A stretch of DNA of 64,000 bases, from positions 6,489,598 through 6,553,597 of the forward strand of contig NC_068363.1 in the NCBI RefSeq assembly GCF_020536995.1, read 5' to 3'. Shown piece by piece: positions 1 through 11,825 of this stretch. Below the pieces are notes generated by a model. The model had not been told where the DNA came from. It saw only the letters and a list, made by a program, of their open reading frames with translations, and made no database searches. The stretch comes from Dreissena polymorpha. Taxonomy: Eukaryota; Mollusca; Bivalvia; Myida; Dreissenidae. The number at the start of each line of letters is the position of its first letter. Position 1 is the stretch's first letter. The translations under genes and the position numbers were made by a program.

Positions 1-416
1 TTTGACCATATTGTACCACATTCAATGAAGAAAAACCAAAGCGAAGTTTTAATGAATTTTATCCCCCCCCCCCCCCATGAACCTTAAATAAACGGATAGC
101 TGAAGGTTTAACAGAGTGCATTTGATTGTATATGTTGTATACGACAGGAACCTATAGGTCCCTGTATGCGGGTACCAGATAGTGTTCAAATGAACGTTTT
201 CAGAGCTAATATCAATAGGAAGTTTGTTTGATATTTGGTGAAATAAAACGAAAGATCATCGTCGGAAAAGGAGATAATTCACATTACAAAGATTTTACGA
301 ATATCATATCGAAATCAAAAGGTTATTCTAGTTTATGCCTATTTACATGTTGTATATTTTATTAATTGGACGTGGAAAAGTTTGAAAAACGTAATATTTT
401 ATATGTCCGATCGTTT

Positions 417-442
417 TTAGTTGTTCGCTTGCGAACAACTAA
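417..442. repeat. Perfect 12-bp-arm palindrome
   Basis: Arms TTAGTTGTTCGC and GCGAACAACTAA are separated by only TT. The core GCGAACAACT recurs at about 3613 and, inverted, at about 12545, where it lies inside longer repeat fragments. This suggests the palindrome is the edge of a dispersed repeat. Confidence 0.7.
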
Positions 443-505
443 GGTTAGTACTATGCGTTGCAAGTCGGTCTGCTGTTAACTACGCTTAGAACGATAACCA
501 CCACA

Positions 506-541
506 TTTGCCGCATCTGAAGCTATTAACAGATGCGGCAAA
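506..541. repeat. Perfect 13-bp-arm hairpin
   Basis: Arms TTTGCCGCATCTG and CAGATGCGGCAAA enclose a 10-base loop. It lies 63 bp from the other perfect palindrome in otherwise AT-rich sequence. No terminator or RNA role can be assigned. Confidence 0.7.
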
Positions 542-771
542 ATCTGCTGATAAACAAGTATAGTGGGATATTTCGTAACCTCGTTCATAGTGCATGCTAC
601 ATGTAGAGCGGCGATCTTTTGTATTTACGGGTTCTAACAACGCTATAGTAGAAGGTAAAGCTTGTTTATATTCACAGTTCTCAATTTATAAAACGGTGAA
701 CATGAGTTCACCAATTACTACAGGTATACTTTAGACAACCTCCAAAATGCTTCATAATCGCTAAAACTTTT

Positions 772-2360
772 AAAATTTTAAACTGGTTCAAATCATACTT
801 GTCGGATAGAAACCAGCTTGTTGATGTTTCCGGTACCTTTTCTTCTAAGGCCAGTATAACCTGTGGTGTACCCCAAGGCTCAATCCTTGGACCCCTTCTT
901 TTTCTAATTTACGTGAATGATATGTCAGCTGTGGTTAAAAATAAAATGTTATTATATGCTGATGATTCTTGAATCCTTGTTTCTGGTAAAAGTGTACTTG
1001 ATGTTGAAAAGGCACTAACAGCTGATATGAACTTGGTTAGCCAACGGTTGATCGACAATAAGTTGTAATTGCACTTAGGTAAAACTGAGTCAATTGTGTT
1101 TGGGTCCAAGCAAAAATTAGGTCACAATCTAGCATTGATACATCTTGTAATGGTACACCCATTGCTTCTACATCATCCGTTAAGTATCTTGGAATTACCC
1201 TTGACCAAAACCTTTCTTTCTGCTCAATGGCTGAGTCTCTTTTGAAAAAGGCCAATTCTAGGTTAAAATTCCTTTATCGTAAGAAAGATTTCCTTACTTG
1301 TTTGCATACGAAGAAACTTCTTGTAATGTCACTGATTCAGTGTCATTATGATTATGCTTGTTCTGTTTGGTATAATAGTATAACTCAGTCTTTCAGAAAT
1401 AAGTTACAAACCTGTCAAAATAAGTTAATTAGGTTTGTTCTTGACCTTGATTCTAGAGTTCATATTGACCAATCTCACTTTAAGTCCCTCAACTGGTTAC
1501 CAGTTCACATGAGAGTAAATCAAATAATGTTATGTCATGTCTTCAAAATAAGAAATGGCCTTTTTCCAGATTACTTGAGTGAACACTTTGTTTCCCAAGA
1601 TTCTATGCATAATTACAGCACTAGGCTTAGTAAAAAGGGTGGGTATTGTTTACCCAAGGTCAAATGTCATGGTTCCAAATCCTTTCTTTTAACAGCATTA
1701 AACTCTGGAACTCTTTACCTGAGTCACTCACAGAGGTCAACAGGTTAGAAGGCTTTAAGGTTGCAATTAAAAGTCATTTAATGAATAATATTTAATTTTT
1801 TTATATATGTGTATCTTTTCACTTTTAATAAGCAGATATGAACTTCGGCTTAGATTTTTATTTTTAATAATTATTAGTTCATACTTCATAACATACATTT
1901 TAGCAATATATTTTATTTAGATAATTCATGATACCTCATATCATCAAATTACAACTGTCAAAATATCTATGTGTTTCAATAACTGATAACATTATCAATT
2001 GATCTTAGTTTCCAGCTCCTGTCATATTTTCTGAGCACTACTGTGATAATTACTTTGATCTCTTTTGAACGGTGATATATATTTTTTATTTCATTAAATA
2101 ATTATTTTACTATGAACATAGTTGTGTTTAAGGTCAACATAGTTATGTTTTAGGTCTGCCTCTTTTTGTCATGCCACCAATAATAAGGACCACAATGGAA
2201 ATAAGGGCTTGCTCTTTTTTGTGTTATCCTTGGTTTGGTGAGCATGTCATAGTTTATTGTACATGATATAGATTTTAATAATTGCTTATTATTTTATTCT
2301 ATGTTATGTTGTGAACTGTGTATATGCTTCCTATGCCGAAATAAATCTATCTATCTATCT
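772..2360 (+). mobile_element. LINE (CR1/jockey-like) 3' fragment, decayed
   Basis: Three reading frames in succession give the end of a non-LTR reverse transcriptase. The first (about 781-1120) has the motif CGVPQGSILGPLLF and the catalytic YADD box at about 955-966. A stop follows at 970-972 and another at 1066-1068. After a frame change near 1130, a 174-codon open stretch to 1748 carries the family's C-terminal region (LLKKANSRLKFLYRKKDF, then a Trp/Cys-rich segment and LNWLPVHMRV). A further frame change near 1690 leads to a natural-looking end, KSHLMNNI, at about 1790. The 3' UTR runs to an (ATCT)n tail at 2344-2360, a typical LINE terminus. The endonuclease and N-terminal parts are absent, so this is a 5'-truncated dead copy. 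The clade is inferred from the C-terminal region only. Confidence 0.85.
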
Positions 2361-3539
2361 AAAACTGAAAACAACTAAATATAAAAGAAATATCTTTTAA
2401 AAAGGTAGTCGGCGTAAATGCTGACTTTGAAATAATGTTTGCAATTAACGTTTGTAAATAATTAAATTGAAAACAAAAGATTAACTATTGTGTGTTTGTT
2501 TCACTTGTAAATCGCATATTCACCGCATGAAATGTGTGTTATCATTGTCACACCACACATTACTGTAAGTAGACAAAAATTATACTACGGGAGTGCACAT
2601 CATACGTGTCCTCACATGCCTTATTATGACTATATGTCTTCATCATCGAAATATATCGTATGTTAATATTCGATTTACCCGCAGTTTTCTTTCGACACAT
2701 TTGAATTACACTGTCATAGCCGCGTGATGCGAAAATGGGTCTTATGCGTTTCGGCCAGCGTATCTTAAGCCCAACATGTGCATTTGCGCAGTCTAGTCAG
2801 GGGCAATGCTGTTCGCTATAAGATCACTCAATGTGTTATAGTCTCATTATGTATCTCCTGACCAGACTGAGAGCTGCGCAGACTGAGTGGGCTATATATA
2901 TGATAGGCGCATACGGAATAAGACCAATTTTCGCATCGAATTGTAAATGGCACATTTATGCACAATGCCATTCGATACAAAATGAATTCAATATAGCAAA
3001 CTTGTAAATAAATGCAGCCTATCCAGGCGTTCAGGAACGATTTGCAGACGTGCTGACCGAGAACGGCAAACATTTGTGGTTGGATAATTAAACGATTTTC
3101 CTCTTATCGTCACACTACACTATTTTGGAAATGTTTGTTTTCTCATCTTAAAAGCAAAACTGTGTTTATCGATGGTCAATCATCTTTTCCCCGGACGATT
3201 TTGTGAACGAGTACTGACCCTGAAATTCAATTATCTTATTGTGTATTTTGAATTTGTATATGGTGTCAAAAATTTAAAGTTTTGTACAGGGAATTTCCAT
3301 CATGAAATTGTATTCTTAGTGAGATAGGTATTCTATATTCCAACAATATTCATTGAATATTATGGTGTCTTCATATTCAGTTCTCATTACCATTTTCAGA
3401 ATATTTTCTATGCTTTCAGAACGTCAAAAAAGGGCCATGTTGTTGTTATTTTGTCTAAGTTATCTCTATAAAATAAATAGGATGATAAAAAGGATGCAAA
3501 CACAGCTCGATCCGTGCGTTAAGACACACTCTTAATAAA

Positions 3540-3655
3540 TTTGAGTGACGTTTGTTCATTTCAAACTTGCGATTAATTTTGAAAATCGCTTGCGTTTCAA
3601 ATTATGCAAAAGCGAACAACTTCAGTGCTTTCAGCGCTTTGATTATATACTTTAA
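3540..3655 (+). repeat. Dispersed repeat, copy 1 (inverted partner at 12.5 kb)
   Basis: The reverse complement of about 12518-12640 aligns here over roughly 110 bp, including GTTCATTTCAAACTTGCGAT and GCGAACAACTTCAGTGC. The copies differ by scattered substitutions and small gaps, so the pair is old. Confidence 0.6.
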
Positions 3656-4309
3656 AAATCACAGTTGCTTTGTTGCCAACTTCATAGTTACTGTTAGATG
3701 AATGTCTCTGTGACAGTGTATTATCTTATCAAAGTGTAGTGGTTTTTGTAATATCTATAAATAGTTTGTATTCTTCAGTGGCTGTAGGATAATTCTTAAC
3801 AAAAGTCGAACACAATTAAATTATATGCTAAATTAATAAATTTAACAATTTCTTATGTTTGTTTTTATGTCTTTTGTGTAATTAGTACCGTATATTTCAT
3901 TTCATGTTAAGTGATTGTAATAAAGATTGCGTGCGTACCAAATGTAGTGACCACGCTAAAAAATAGTTCCTCTGTCCCATTTATGTCATTGTAGCAAGTA
4001 CGATATTCTTAGTGAATTCCGTTTCAAATATTGACGCTACGTGTTGCTATTAATAACTGATAAAGGACCGTCGAATGCTATTACATATTTGGATAGTGGA
4101 TGAGTATTGAGAACCATAGCCTCTTCAGCAATGGTGAGTGTTTTGTTCGTAAGTTTCTATTAAAAGAATTCAATATGTCTTAATGCCGGTAAGTTTTTTC
4201 AATGTTTTTTGGGTTTCTAGAATTGTTGGTTCCTCAATACCGAGTGCTTTGTTGTTAAATTCGTTATCAAGAAATTTCGGAACAAAAAATATAAGAAAAG
4301 TAATTAGTG

Positions 4310-4440
4310 TCGTCTTTATCAGGATGCAGGATCACGTGTGGGTTCCAAATTAAACGTTAATTGATGTTAACACACCGGTTAGTGGTGCTTTTTTCAAACA
4401 AATTTTGTAAACAATTTTTCTTAAGAACTTTCAACTATTG
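4310..4440 (+). repeat. Dispersed repeat, copy 1 (inverted partner at 8.3 kb)
   Basis: Shares GCAGGATCACGTG, GATGTTAACACACCGGT and the following GTGCTTTTTTCAAA stretch with the reverse complement of about 8230-8365. The partner lies inside the intron of the 7.8-10.3 kb gene. Confidence 0.6.
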
Positions 4441-5538
4441 TAATGGAACTCTTTTATTACTGTAGGTCACATAACCCCAAATCGGAACTCCTGTTTTTAG
4501 GGTTACATGCAGTCAGTTTGATACTTAGCACGCATTGTTGAGTGCATGCTGCCTAGGATTTGTAAAAAACATTGCAAATGGTTGGTTTTGGTATCAACTT
4601 GAAGGTATATTTGTAAGCAATAAGAAAATAAGCCATTTTTGTGCTCTACTTTTTGTGTTGATGGTTCCCGGCTTTGAAAGTAGTTCATACTATTTGAGCC
4701 CAAAATGGTTGTCTGCACAGCTGTCAATACCGGTTTGCCTATTCTAAGGTAAATATTTTGAGTTAGCGCGTATATTAATTGGAAATTAATTGCGCATGCG
4801 TAACCTTTAAGCACATCCGAACAAGTTAGTCGTCTGCCAGAATTTTGACAATTGACCATAAAAAACTCTCTGTATTGCAAAACATAACTGCCAGATGTCA
4901 CTTGACCCAAATTAGGGCTGTTTGCAACTTGGGTCATAAGGGGGGTAAATGCTGGAAAATCACACCGAAACCTGTTCCGGAGACATATTCTAAGACTACT
5001 TAAAAACTCTATTCTAAGACTACTTAAACACTCTGTATTGTTTTTCTGTGACATTTTGACATTAATTTGCATCAATCTCAATAATGAACTTAATGCATGT
5101 CTTTACTTCATCTGTATTTATTATTATTGTTTAATTTTTGAGCCTTTTACTGTTAAAAATGCCTGCCAAGTTTGGACCGACACTGCTATCTGCCTTCTCC
5201 TTCAACCCCGTCAGGCAGATCTACTCAGAATAACACTACTTTGCCTTATTTTTCCTGTTTGGATATCTTGCAGAGTTTAAGTAAAATCAAGTATTCAGCT
5301 GAAAACACAAAAATGATAATAATATTATGCTTTCTTTCCTGGAAGAATGTTGTTGTGATAGACCCTGTGTGAAAAACACCAGGGAATCTGTATTTAAGTG
5401 ACCTCAATATTATGCGTAAACCTAAGTGTGCATTTGTAGGCGGTGTCGAAATGAGTCTTTAGCCCTGCCTGAACTGTCGTCCAATTGGCTTACAAGTCCG
5501 GCTGAAGTGACAGGCCATCAAAAACTGTAAAGCATGAC

Positions 5539-5604
5539 TGATTCGGAGACGGCCCTCAACACTCGCCCAGTCGTGTCGAGAGGATCGGTGTCTTTGCAGG
5601 TTAG
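5539..5604 (+). CDS. Possible short coding exon, unrecognised
   Basis: An ATG opens 22 codons (MTDSETALNTRPVVSRGSVS, then LQ) and ends exactly at CAG followed by GTTAGT, a good 5' splice site. Local GC content is higher than the surroundings. A second GC-richer segment with a good 3' splice site (TTTTCTCAG at about 5896-5904) follows at 5905-5992. However, joined in phase 0 it meets a stop after four codons, so either the two do not belong together or the frame uses another exon. No family is recognised. This may be a 5' UTR or first exon of an unannotated gene, or chance. Confidence 0.2.
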
Positions 5605-6477
5605 TACGCCGTTATTTTCAATTAAATCTAGTGTAAAATGATTTTTTTTGTTGATATCCTGGCACACTTTTGTCACCAAAATTAGGAAAATTGGGTGTTT
5701 TACATTTACTTCAGCTCTTAAACCACATTTTGTGGCGATAACTTTGCCAGTGTGCCAGACAATGTGATGCCGGCGTGGTGAATTATTCATTTGCAGCAAA
5801 TAAAGCAACAAATACTATTGAAAGCTTACTCTAATTGTATCTAACTTACATTAGTTAGCACCGTAATGAGTAAATGTGCACAAAAAACCTTTTTGTTTTC
5901 TCAGATTACACGGAATTGAGCACCCGGGCCAGACCGACACTTTCCGGAGCCTGTCCGAGATGGAACTCGAGCCGAGGAATCATAGGTCCAGGTGTGACAA
6001 AAGACTTAAAGCTCATGTCTGACGATGATTTTTTTTAGTCAGGCAGTCAAGTGTGTTGTTTTTTCATGCAAGCAAGCCCTTTTGTTGGGTCAAATGACAT
6101 TAGAAATGCTGCTTCTACATGGATTTTACCTAAAATGTGCAAAAAAAAAGTTTGTTCGAATCCGGTTCAAAACCTGCTTTGATGCACAAATATTGCCATT
6201 GATGATTTTTTTCACTTATAAAGTCATATGTTACATCAGCTTTGCCTATTAGAATCGAAAGTGATGCATTGTATGGAGTCTAAGTGCTGCATGTATGATA
6301 TAACCAAGTTTGGCTTTTCTACCTTAATTCTTGACGCGAAACGCTGTTACGCATGGTGCTTTCAACGGCAACTTTTATGAATAAATCTGTGTGTCATTGT
6401 ACCGGAACTTTGTGATCTTTCTCAAAACAGATTACACCTGTGGGAAAAGTGCCTTTAATTCAAATTTAAAGGGGTTC

Positions 6478-6683
6478 CGGTTTGCCTATTCTAAGGTAAA
6501 TATTTTGAGTTAGCGCGTATAGAATTTAATGACATGCATTTATTTCAAAAGATTATGCATTAATATTTCCAATGATGTATGATGATATAGTGGGTATGCG
6601 CTTGATCATGGTAAAAATTGATATCGAACTACAACTATTTTATATGTAATAAAGAAGGAAATTAATTGCGCATGCGTAACCTG
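6478..6683 (+). repeat. Local duplication, long copy (short copy at 4731-4806)
   Basis: Two blocks are identical to the short copy: CCGGTTTGCCTATTCTAAGG with its continuation to GTTAGCGCGTAT, and GGAAATTAATTGCGCATGCG with TAACCT. About 135 bp separate the blocks here (6522-6656); only about 7 bp separate them in the short copy. Confidence 0.75.
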
Positions 6684-7389
6684 TAACCAGGAAGGGGAAG
6701 TAATCCATTGAACTTTCTTTCACTTGTTGTTTTAGTTTCTCTCCCCTGGAATTATTTCTGTTGTACTTACTTGTTAGCTAAAATCACGCACTCGATATCA
6801 ATAAGGTCAATCAATAAAGTCCTTCCTCTTCATTTCGTCACGATGTAAGTTAGTTGCAATAATTCAACTCTCAGCTTTATAACGCAAAGCAAAAATCATC
6901 AAAGGCTCTGGGAGTACGTTTATATGGAGTAGATGTAAGTAATCTACAGTTTTATATCATTGATTTAGTATACGTTCTTCAATTTGCTTTTTGAGAAAGT
7001 TCATAATAAGTTATTCCGCGTCATTTTGTTTGTTTGCAAGGATTCGTACTCATTATGCTTCATCCGTGTATTAAATAAGTGTTTTGTACCTTTTGCATCA
7101 CTGTACCATGCATAATTTATGTTTGTATTTGCATTTGATCTATTTTCTGCACCCTGGTATAGGTTTCTGATTTAAAAGTGTTACATGTGTTACGTACACT
7201 ATAGGTAAACGTGTTTGGGATCCCAATTGTTACTAATTTTAAACCTTATGGATATGAGTCATTCTTGTTTTGGCAAACGCTAACAAACAATAAAGATACC
7301 GAAGCGTCAGATCACACCATTTGCTTTAATAAATTTGCGCCTGTCTGTATTTGGTTATTACAATAAAAATAGTAGGATACAAATAATGG

Positions 7390-7820
7390 ATATAAAAAAT
7401 GCGGATTTTACGACATGTTGCCATAGCAAACTTCATGTGGCTTTATAGTGTACAGCTTTTATCAGACCATATTCAGTTAAAAGTATGATAGTTGAATATA
7501 AAATATGAGTTTTCATAACCGCGAATCTTCCCTTTTCGATTCGTTATTGATTTTTTTCTTCAGTTTTGATTAAAAATATTTAAACTATCTTTTGTCTCGC
7601 AATGAGCAAAATCGCACGCTTAATTGTCTTGAAAACAGAAAAGCAAATAATAGATCTACCACATCTTAGTATTTTAAGAAGGAATTTATTTAAGTATCTT
7701 TGATGATGTCATGTTCACTTCATTAAAATTCAAATATGTTCATTTACATAATTTTACTGTGGATTTTATTTCAGATTTGGATATCGGTCAGAGATTGTCT
7801 CTAACATGGTACGTATAAAA
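7390..7820 (+). repeat. Segmental duplication copy A: 5' region and exon 1 of the 213-aa gene
   Basis: About 430 bp align, with many substitutions and small gaps, to 18905-19331 in the same orientation. The best conserved part is the exon: ATTTGGATATCGGTCAGA is identical in both, and both end ATG|GTACGTAT. In copy A the 3' splice site TTTCAG before the exon is intact. Confidence 0.75.
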
Positions 7821-10267
7821 CATATGAGGTTTTATTTGTTGATATAAAAGACAGCGCTTCATTTATTTGGAAATCCACACGTATTCGAAAGATAGACGGC
7901 GTGTTATAACACTGTAAACAATGAACAGAATGTAAACACACAGTTAAGATCTTTATTTTTTCAAATATCTCAAGTTATTCAAATACATTTGCAAACATTT
8001 TAAGTGCATAAAAGAAGTTTTTCTTGCAGTGTGTTGCGATATCTTAAGGTATAAAAATAAATCCTTGAATACTTCTGAAATTGGTGACAAAATTTTACGT
8101 TGCGTGAATCATAACCGTATGCATAATTGCAGTAAAAATATAATTTTTCAACAAGAACACATGCTTATTAAATAAAGTAATTCTGATGTATTTCACATTG
8201 CCACTAGCAGCATAAAAATATATTTTTGCACTAGTTGAAATTCTTATGAAAATTTGTTTTAAAAAGTTATTTGAAAAAAAAGCACAACTTACCGGTGTGT
8301 TAACATCCATTAACGATTAATTGGGAACCACACACAGTCACGTGATCCTGCACCCTGTTAATTGTTAGCCTAAATACAATTACTTAAATGGTCGATTAGT
8401 CAATACATCTGCTTTTTTAATCTTTCAGGTTCGATCTTCGCATGTTTCCTTAATTACATTGTTTTCAACTTGTGTTCTTGTGAATGTTATAGCTAACACT
8501 AAGATATTTGAAATAAGAATACTATTATGTCATGTCATTATTAAATTTCAAACTCTGAGTTAGTCCAATGAAATGCGTTTAATAACAAATGGTATGCAAA
8601 GCAGTAACTTACTTTTCATGTCTCGATAATTATCACAGGTGGTTAGCGTGTGGCTATGATATTAATCAGTGAAATTATCATTTTGAATGATAAATAATCA
8701 CATTATAACGAAAAATGAACTTTTCTGAAAAAAAAATTCACTATCATATATATTTATCCTGTCTGATCGATGTTAAGTAGGTCACGCGAGTTGTGTATCG
8801 TGTTATTTCTTAAAAGTTGACCCAGCATTTGTAAAAATATTGCAAGACATGTACATTTCCAGAAAGGAAATTCATTTTGCGTTGAATAAGACCGAGATCG
8901 TGAAAATCGCTGCACAATTGATGAAGTTATGGCTGTTTAAAGCGATGCACCCCGTTTTCGGGTGAGTTTGAGTTGGATACCTTGTTATATATATATTTGA
9001 TAGTGAAATATTTTTTTCAGAAAAGTAGATTTTTTGTTATAATATGATTATTTATCATTCAAAATGATAATTTCACTGATTAATATTATAGCCACACGCT
9101 AACCACCTCTGATAATTATCATAACAGCTGGTATGGAACGATTTTTTGTATTCGAAGAAAGAGTAATCTTCAATATTACCTCAGCCCTAGGCGCCATGTA
9201 CGCACCTGAACTTGCTTAACGGTTATCATCGACATCACCTTAACGGCCGATGAAGCAATTTTTATGAAACTCATTCCATCATCCATTGTTTATCTTCTGT
9301 CAAAGTTAATCACATCGTTCTAGTCTACTACACATGTAGGTAACCAAAGCTAGAATAGATTCAAACAGTGCTAAAATATTTTTTCTGAAACTACAATGCC
9401 CAGATGTCAAATATTTCGAGTCGTATTTTAGATCTCTTCAAAATAACGCAACATAATATCAATACATTTATCAAATCTTAATCATGATGAGAATTGTGAC
9501 ACATAATTGACAAATCCAACGACGTAAAATATTCCCCGCATGTTCCCATCCCGCTTTTTAAAATGTTATCATTTGGGGCCAAACTTCACTTTCATGAAAG
9601 GCCTTAGTTTTAATATTATTGTTTCCAGGGCTCGAAGTCAAGTAAAAGTTCAGGTTCAGAGCAACGAAAAAAGGGCGGCGAATGGGATTACAAAATATAC
9701 TTCGATACGGAAGCTTCTGACGCAACTAGTCTTAAATACGACAACATCAGAGATTATGAACTTATTACCAAACTTACAGACCTTGTCGGTGTTAATGAGG
9801 ATATCATACGTGTGACTGCATATGAATTACCATTGTTCAAATGGCAACAAACCAAATTGCAAATAACTAAACTGCTGCTTTTTCACATGTTCATCGTGTT
9901 TGAAACAAAAAAATGGTGGTGGTCAATAGAAAAAGATGGAAATGGTATCACTATTCAGCGAAGTAAAAAACCAAAAAGTGTTAAATTTAATATCAGACAG
10001 GAGCCCCGTCTAAAAGGCATAACTATGATGCTCGACGACGAAGGACGTATGAACGTGAAAAACCTTATATGTTGGTTGTATCTAGAGAAAGAGTTGGAAA
10101 AGAAATATCATTATATCAAAAGCAACTGCAAAGACTTCGGTAAAGCTGTATTCAATCATGTTGCTAAAAATAAATCGATTGTCCCTAATTTGAAATTTTT
10201 TCAATTTTTGCAAAGATTTATCCTATTTGTAATGGCTTTGTATATTTCATTTTGTATTGTTAAATAA
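7775..10267 (+). CDS. Two-exon gene, hypothetical protein with possible LRAT/papain-like fold and C-terminal hydrophobic tail
   Basis: Exon 1 (7775-7808) is mostly 5' UTR and ends with the start codon at 7806-7808, directly before GTACGT. Exon 2 starts at 9629 after GTTTCCAG, in phase 0, and is open to TAA at 10265-10267, giving 213 residues. The N-terminus is Ser/Lys-rich (about residues 2-18). In the middle, H87 lies in LFHMFIVFET before WWWSIEK (97-103), and NCKDF lies at 167-171. The C-terminus (about 194-212) is a hydrophobic stretch. A strand-borne His followed much later by N-C-x-x-F, then a membrane tail, is the arrangement of LRAT/PLAAT-type permuted papain-fold proteins. This is inference: the motif is weak and no substrate can be named. 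The 1.8-kb intron holds a 475-bp MITE and an old inverted repeat fragment. Exon 1 has a decayed duplicate at 19.3 kb. Upstream exons may exist. Confidence 0.6.
8230..8365 (-). repeat. Dispersed repeat, copy 2 (inverted partner of 4310-4440)
   Basis: Reverse-complement match to 4310-4440 with shared ACCGGTGTGTTAACATC and CACGTGATCCTGC. It is intronic to the 213-aa gene. Confidence 0.6.
8636..9110. mobile_element. hAT-like MITE with long inverted ends
   Basis: The ends CAGGTGGTTAGCGTGTGGCT and the reverse complement of ...CACGCTAACCACCTCT match. The inverted homology continues inward for about 130 bp on each side, around a unique centre of about 230 bp. An identical 11-bp direct repeat GATAATTATCA flanks the element (8625-8635 and 9111-9121). 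The CAGG start and a target duplication of about 8 bp within that repeat suggest hAT. There is no transposase, so it is non-autonomous. It lies in the intron of the 213-aa gene. The GATAATTATC core is itself palindromic, so the exact duplication length is ambiguous. Confidence 0.75.
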
Positions 10268-10960
10268 TGCCAGTGAATACAATAAGAAAAAACATGTATA
10301 TCGTTATGTTACAGTGACGTCATTTAAGTGTTTGTTAAAATCTCATAAAGGCTCAATGCCATTCTATACATAGATGGTGACGTCACTACGTTATTGTCTG
10401 CTGACATTATCTATAGCGCCCGAAGAATCAACTGAAGGTCTTGTGGTTTATTTCGTTTTTGACGATGCTGGAACAGCAGCGTCCAAGGTTTGATAACCAG
10501 TAGAAAAATTCTTAACAATGGCGACCTATGTAAAAGACCGAGCCAGTCCGATTGAGATAACTCGATTTTTCAGTTACTTCCCTTGGCATTCGCCACTGCG
10601 TAGGAGATTGCTCGTTGATTTTCATTGATAACATTCTCCTAGCAGAGTTGTCGTTCGTAAAGGTAAATATTAATAGAACAGCATATCCTGGGGTAACAGA
10701 TTCAATAAGTGTATCAGAACGTTAATTTCAAATTAGTAATTTTACATCCATTTTATTTTTATGGACCAATGCAACAACTATATATTTTCTCTATTTTGTT
10801 TGATATTTGTTCTCGATTTAGTAAATAAATTGCGAATAAAAACATGTAAAATTAACTTTTTACGTGATCACAAAACTAAAGAATGCGAACAATTTCGAAC
10901 CTGCAAAATGTAAACGCTGCACTGCTATGATATATATAGATAAAACAACATTCCGTTGCG
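10268..10960. other. 3' flank of the 213-aa gene, no further gene seen
   Basis: Contains CRE-like GTGACGTCA motifs at about 10313 and 10377 and an AATAAA at about 10829. A 25-bp string (CATTCTCCTAGCAGAGTTGT and five more bases) at about 10631-10655 is repeated exactly at about 19978-20002. No coding signal. Confidence 0.4.
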
Positions 10961-10966
10961 TAATTG

Positions 10967-11042
10967 TCCATCCCGCTAGAGCAGTGGTAAGGACGTTCGC
11001 TTTTTCACCTTTACGACACCGGTTCGATTCCCGCTCCCGGCG
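10967..11042 (+). repeat. tRNA-derived SINE head
   Basis: An A-box-like TAGAGCAGTGGTAAGG and a perfect B box GGTTCGATTCC are spaced as in a tRNA gene. The T stem has mismatches (53-G:C-61 pairs, but two of five pairs fail) and the acceptor stem does not close, so this is a SINE head or tRNA relic rather than a working tRNA. Confidence 0.55.
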
Positions 11043-11721
11043 CAATGTTATATTTTGTTTGTTTTGTGGTCACTATTCCGGACAGGTGTTTTTTTCCGGA
11101 TAATCTCATCCCCCGCAGCATTTGACCATATAAAAAATTAAAAAGTATTTCAGTACAAAACAAATAGCTGGAAATTGCAGCTATCATTCAAAATTCGTCC
11201 CGACTGTCGTCAATCTAATCTTATTAGGTAGGAGTGCTGGACACACTCCGGGTCCCAACATTATGCAGCCTCAGCGCGGAGGTAACTCATTACCTTGGAA
11301 AAACACAAATACACACACTGGGTGCAGCCTAGGCGCGTATAGACTCAAACAAGGCAACAAACTCAAGTGCGGGCACAATCTTTTAAAATTTACATATTGA
11401 ATACGATATTCTAACAGAAATTACACAACCACCTAAGTGTACATACCATGTTTGATATTTCGTTCGATTGTTAAATTTCAGCATATACATGTATAAGGTC
11501 ATTTCGCTATTAGTTAACTTATCCATATGTTCGTGGGCGAACTCGGATAGTCAAGTGCTCATACGATTGAGCTCACACGGTCCGGCTATGTGCTCATACC
11601 TACTTTCGAGAATCATCATGAAGGTATTGCCATACTTAATGAACAAGAATGTGACCCGCCTCCCAGTTTTGCTCATTGGGTCAAGTTACCCACGGGTACT
11701 ACTTCCCCGTACCCCTTAACT

Positions 11722-11825
11722 TTATTTCGTACCAAAAATGTTTCGTACGCAAATTGTTTTCGTACCAAATTTTTTTTCGTACCCAAAATTTTCGTACCCA
11801 AATTTTTTATCGTACCCACATGTTC
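11722..11825 (+). repeat. Degenerate minisatellite, 'tttcgtaccaaa' unit
   Basis: About seven units of 14-17 bp built on TTTCGTACC(C)AAA, with variable T runs between them. Confidence 0.75.

Larger units (their letters stand above)
1..771. other. AT-rich DNA without a gene, with two perfect hairpins
   Basis: No coding region is supported. The stretch holds a homopolymeric C run (about 64-76) and two perfect palindromic hairpins at 417-442 and 506-541, described separately. The rest is AT-rich and has no recognisable repeat end. Confidence 0.5.
2361..5530. other. Non-coding AT-rich interval with dispersed repeat fragments
   Basis: I see no supportable exon. About 3540-3655 matches, inverted, about 12518-12640. 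About 4310-4440 matches, inverted, about 8230-8365. The segment 4731-4806 is a shortened copy of 6478-6683. Short open frames here have no recognisable domain. Confidence 0.45.

Noticed and set aside
4503-5081. 192-codon minus-strand frame
   Set aside because: Translation lacks any recognisable family and spans one end of a local non-coding duplication (4731-4806).
10967-11042. Functional tRNA gene
   Set aside because: A and B boxes are present but T-stem mismatches and lack of a closed acceptor stem point to a SINE head.
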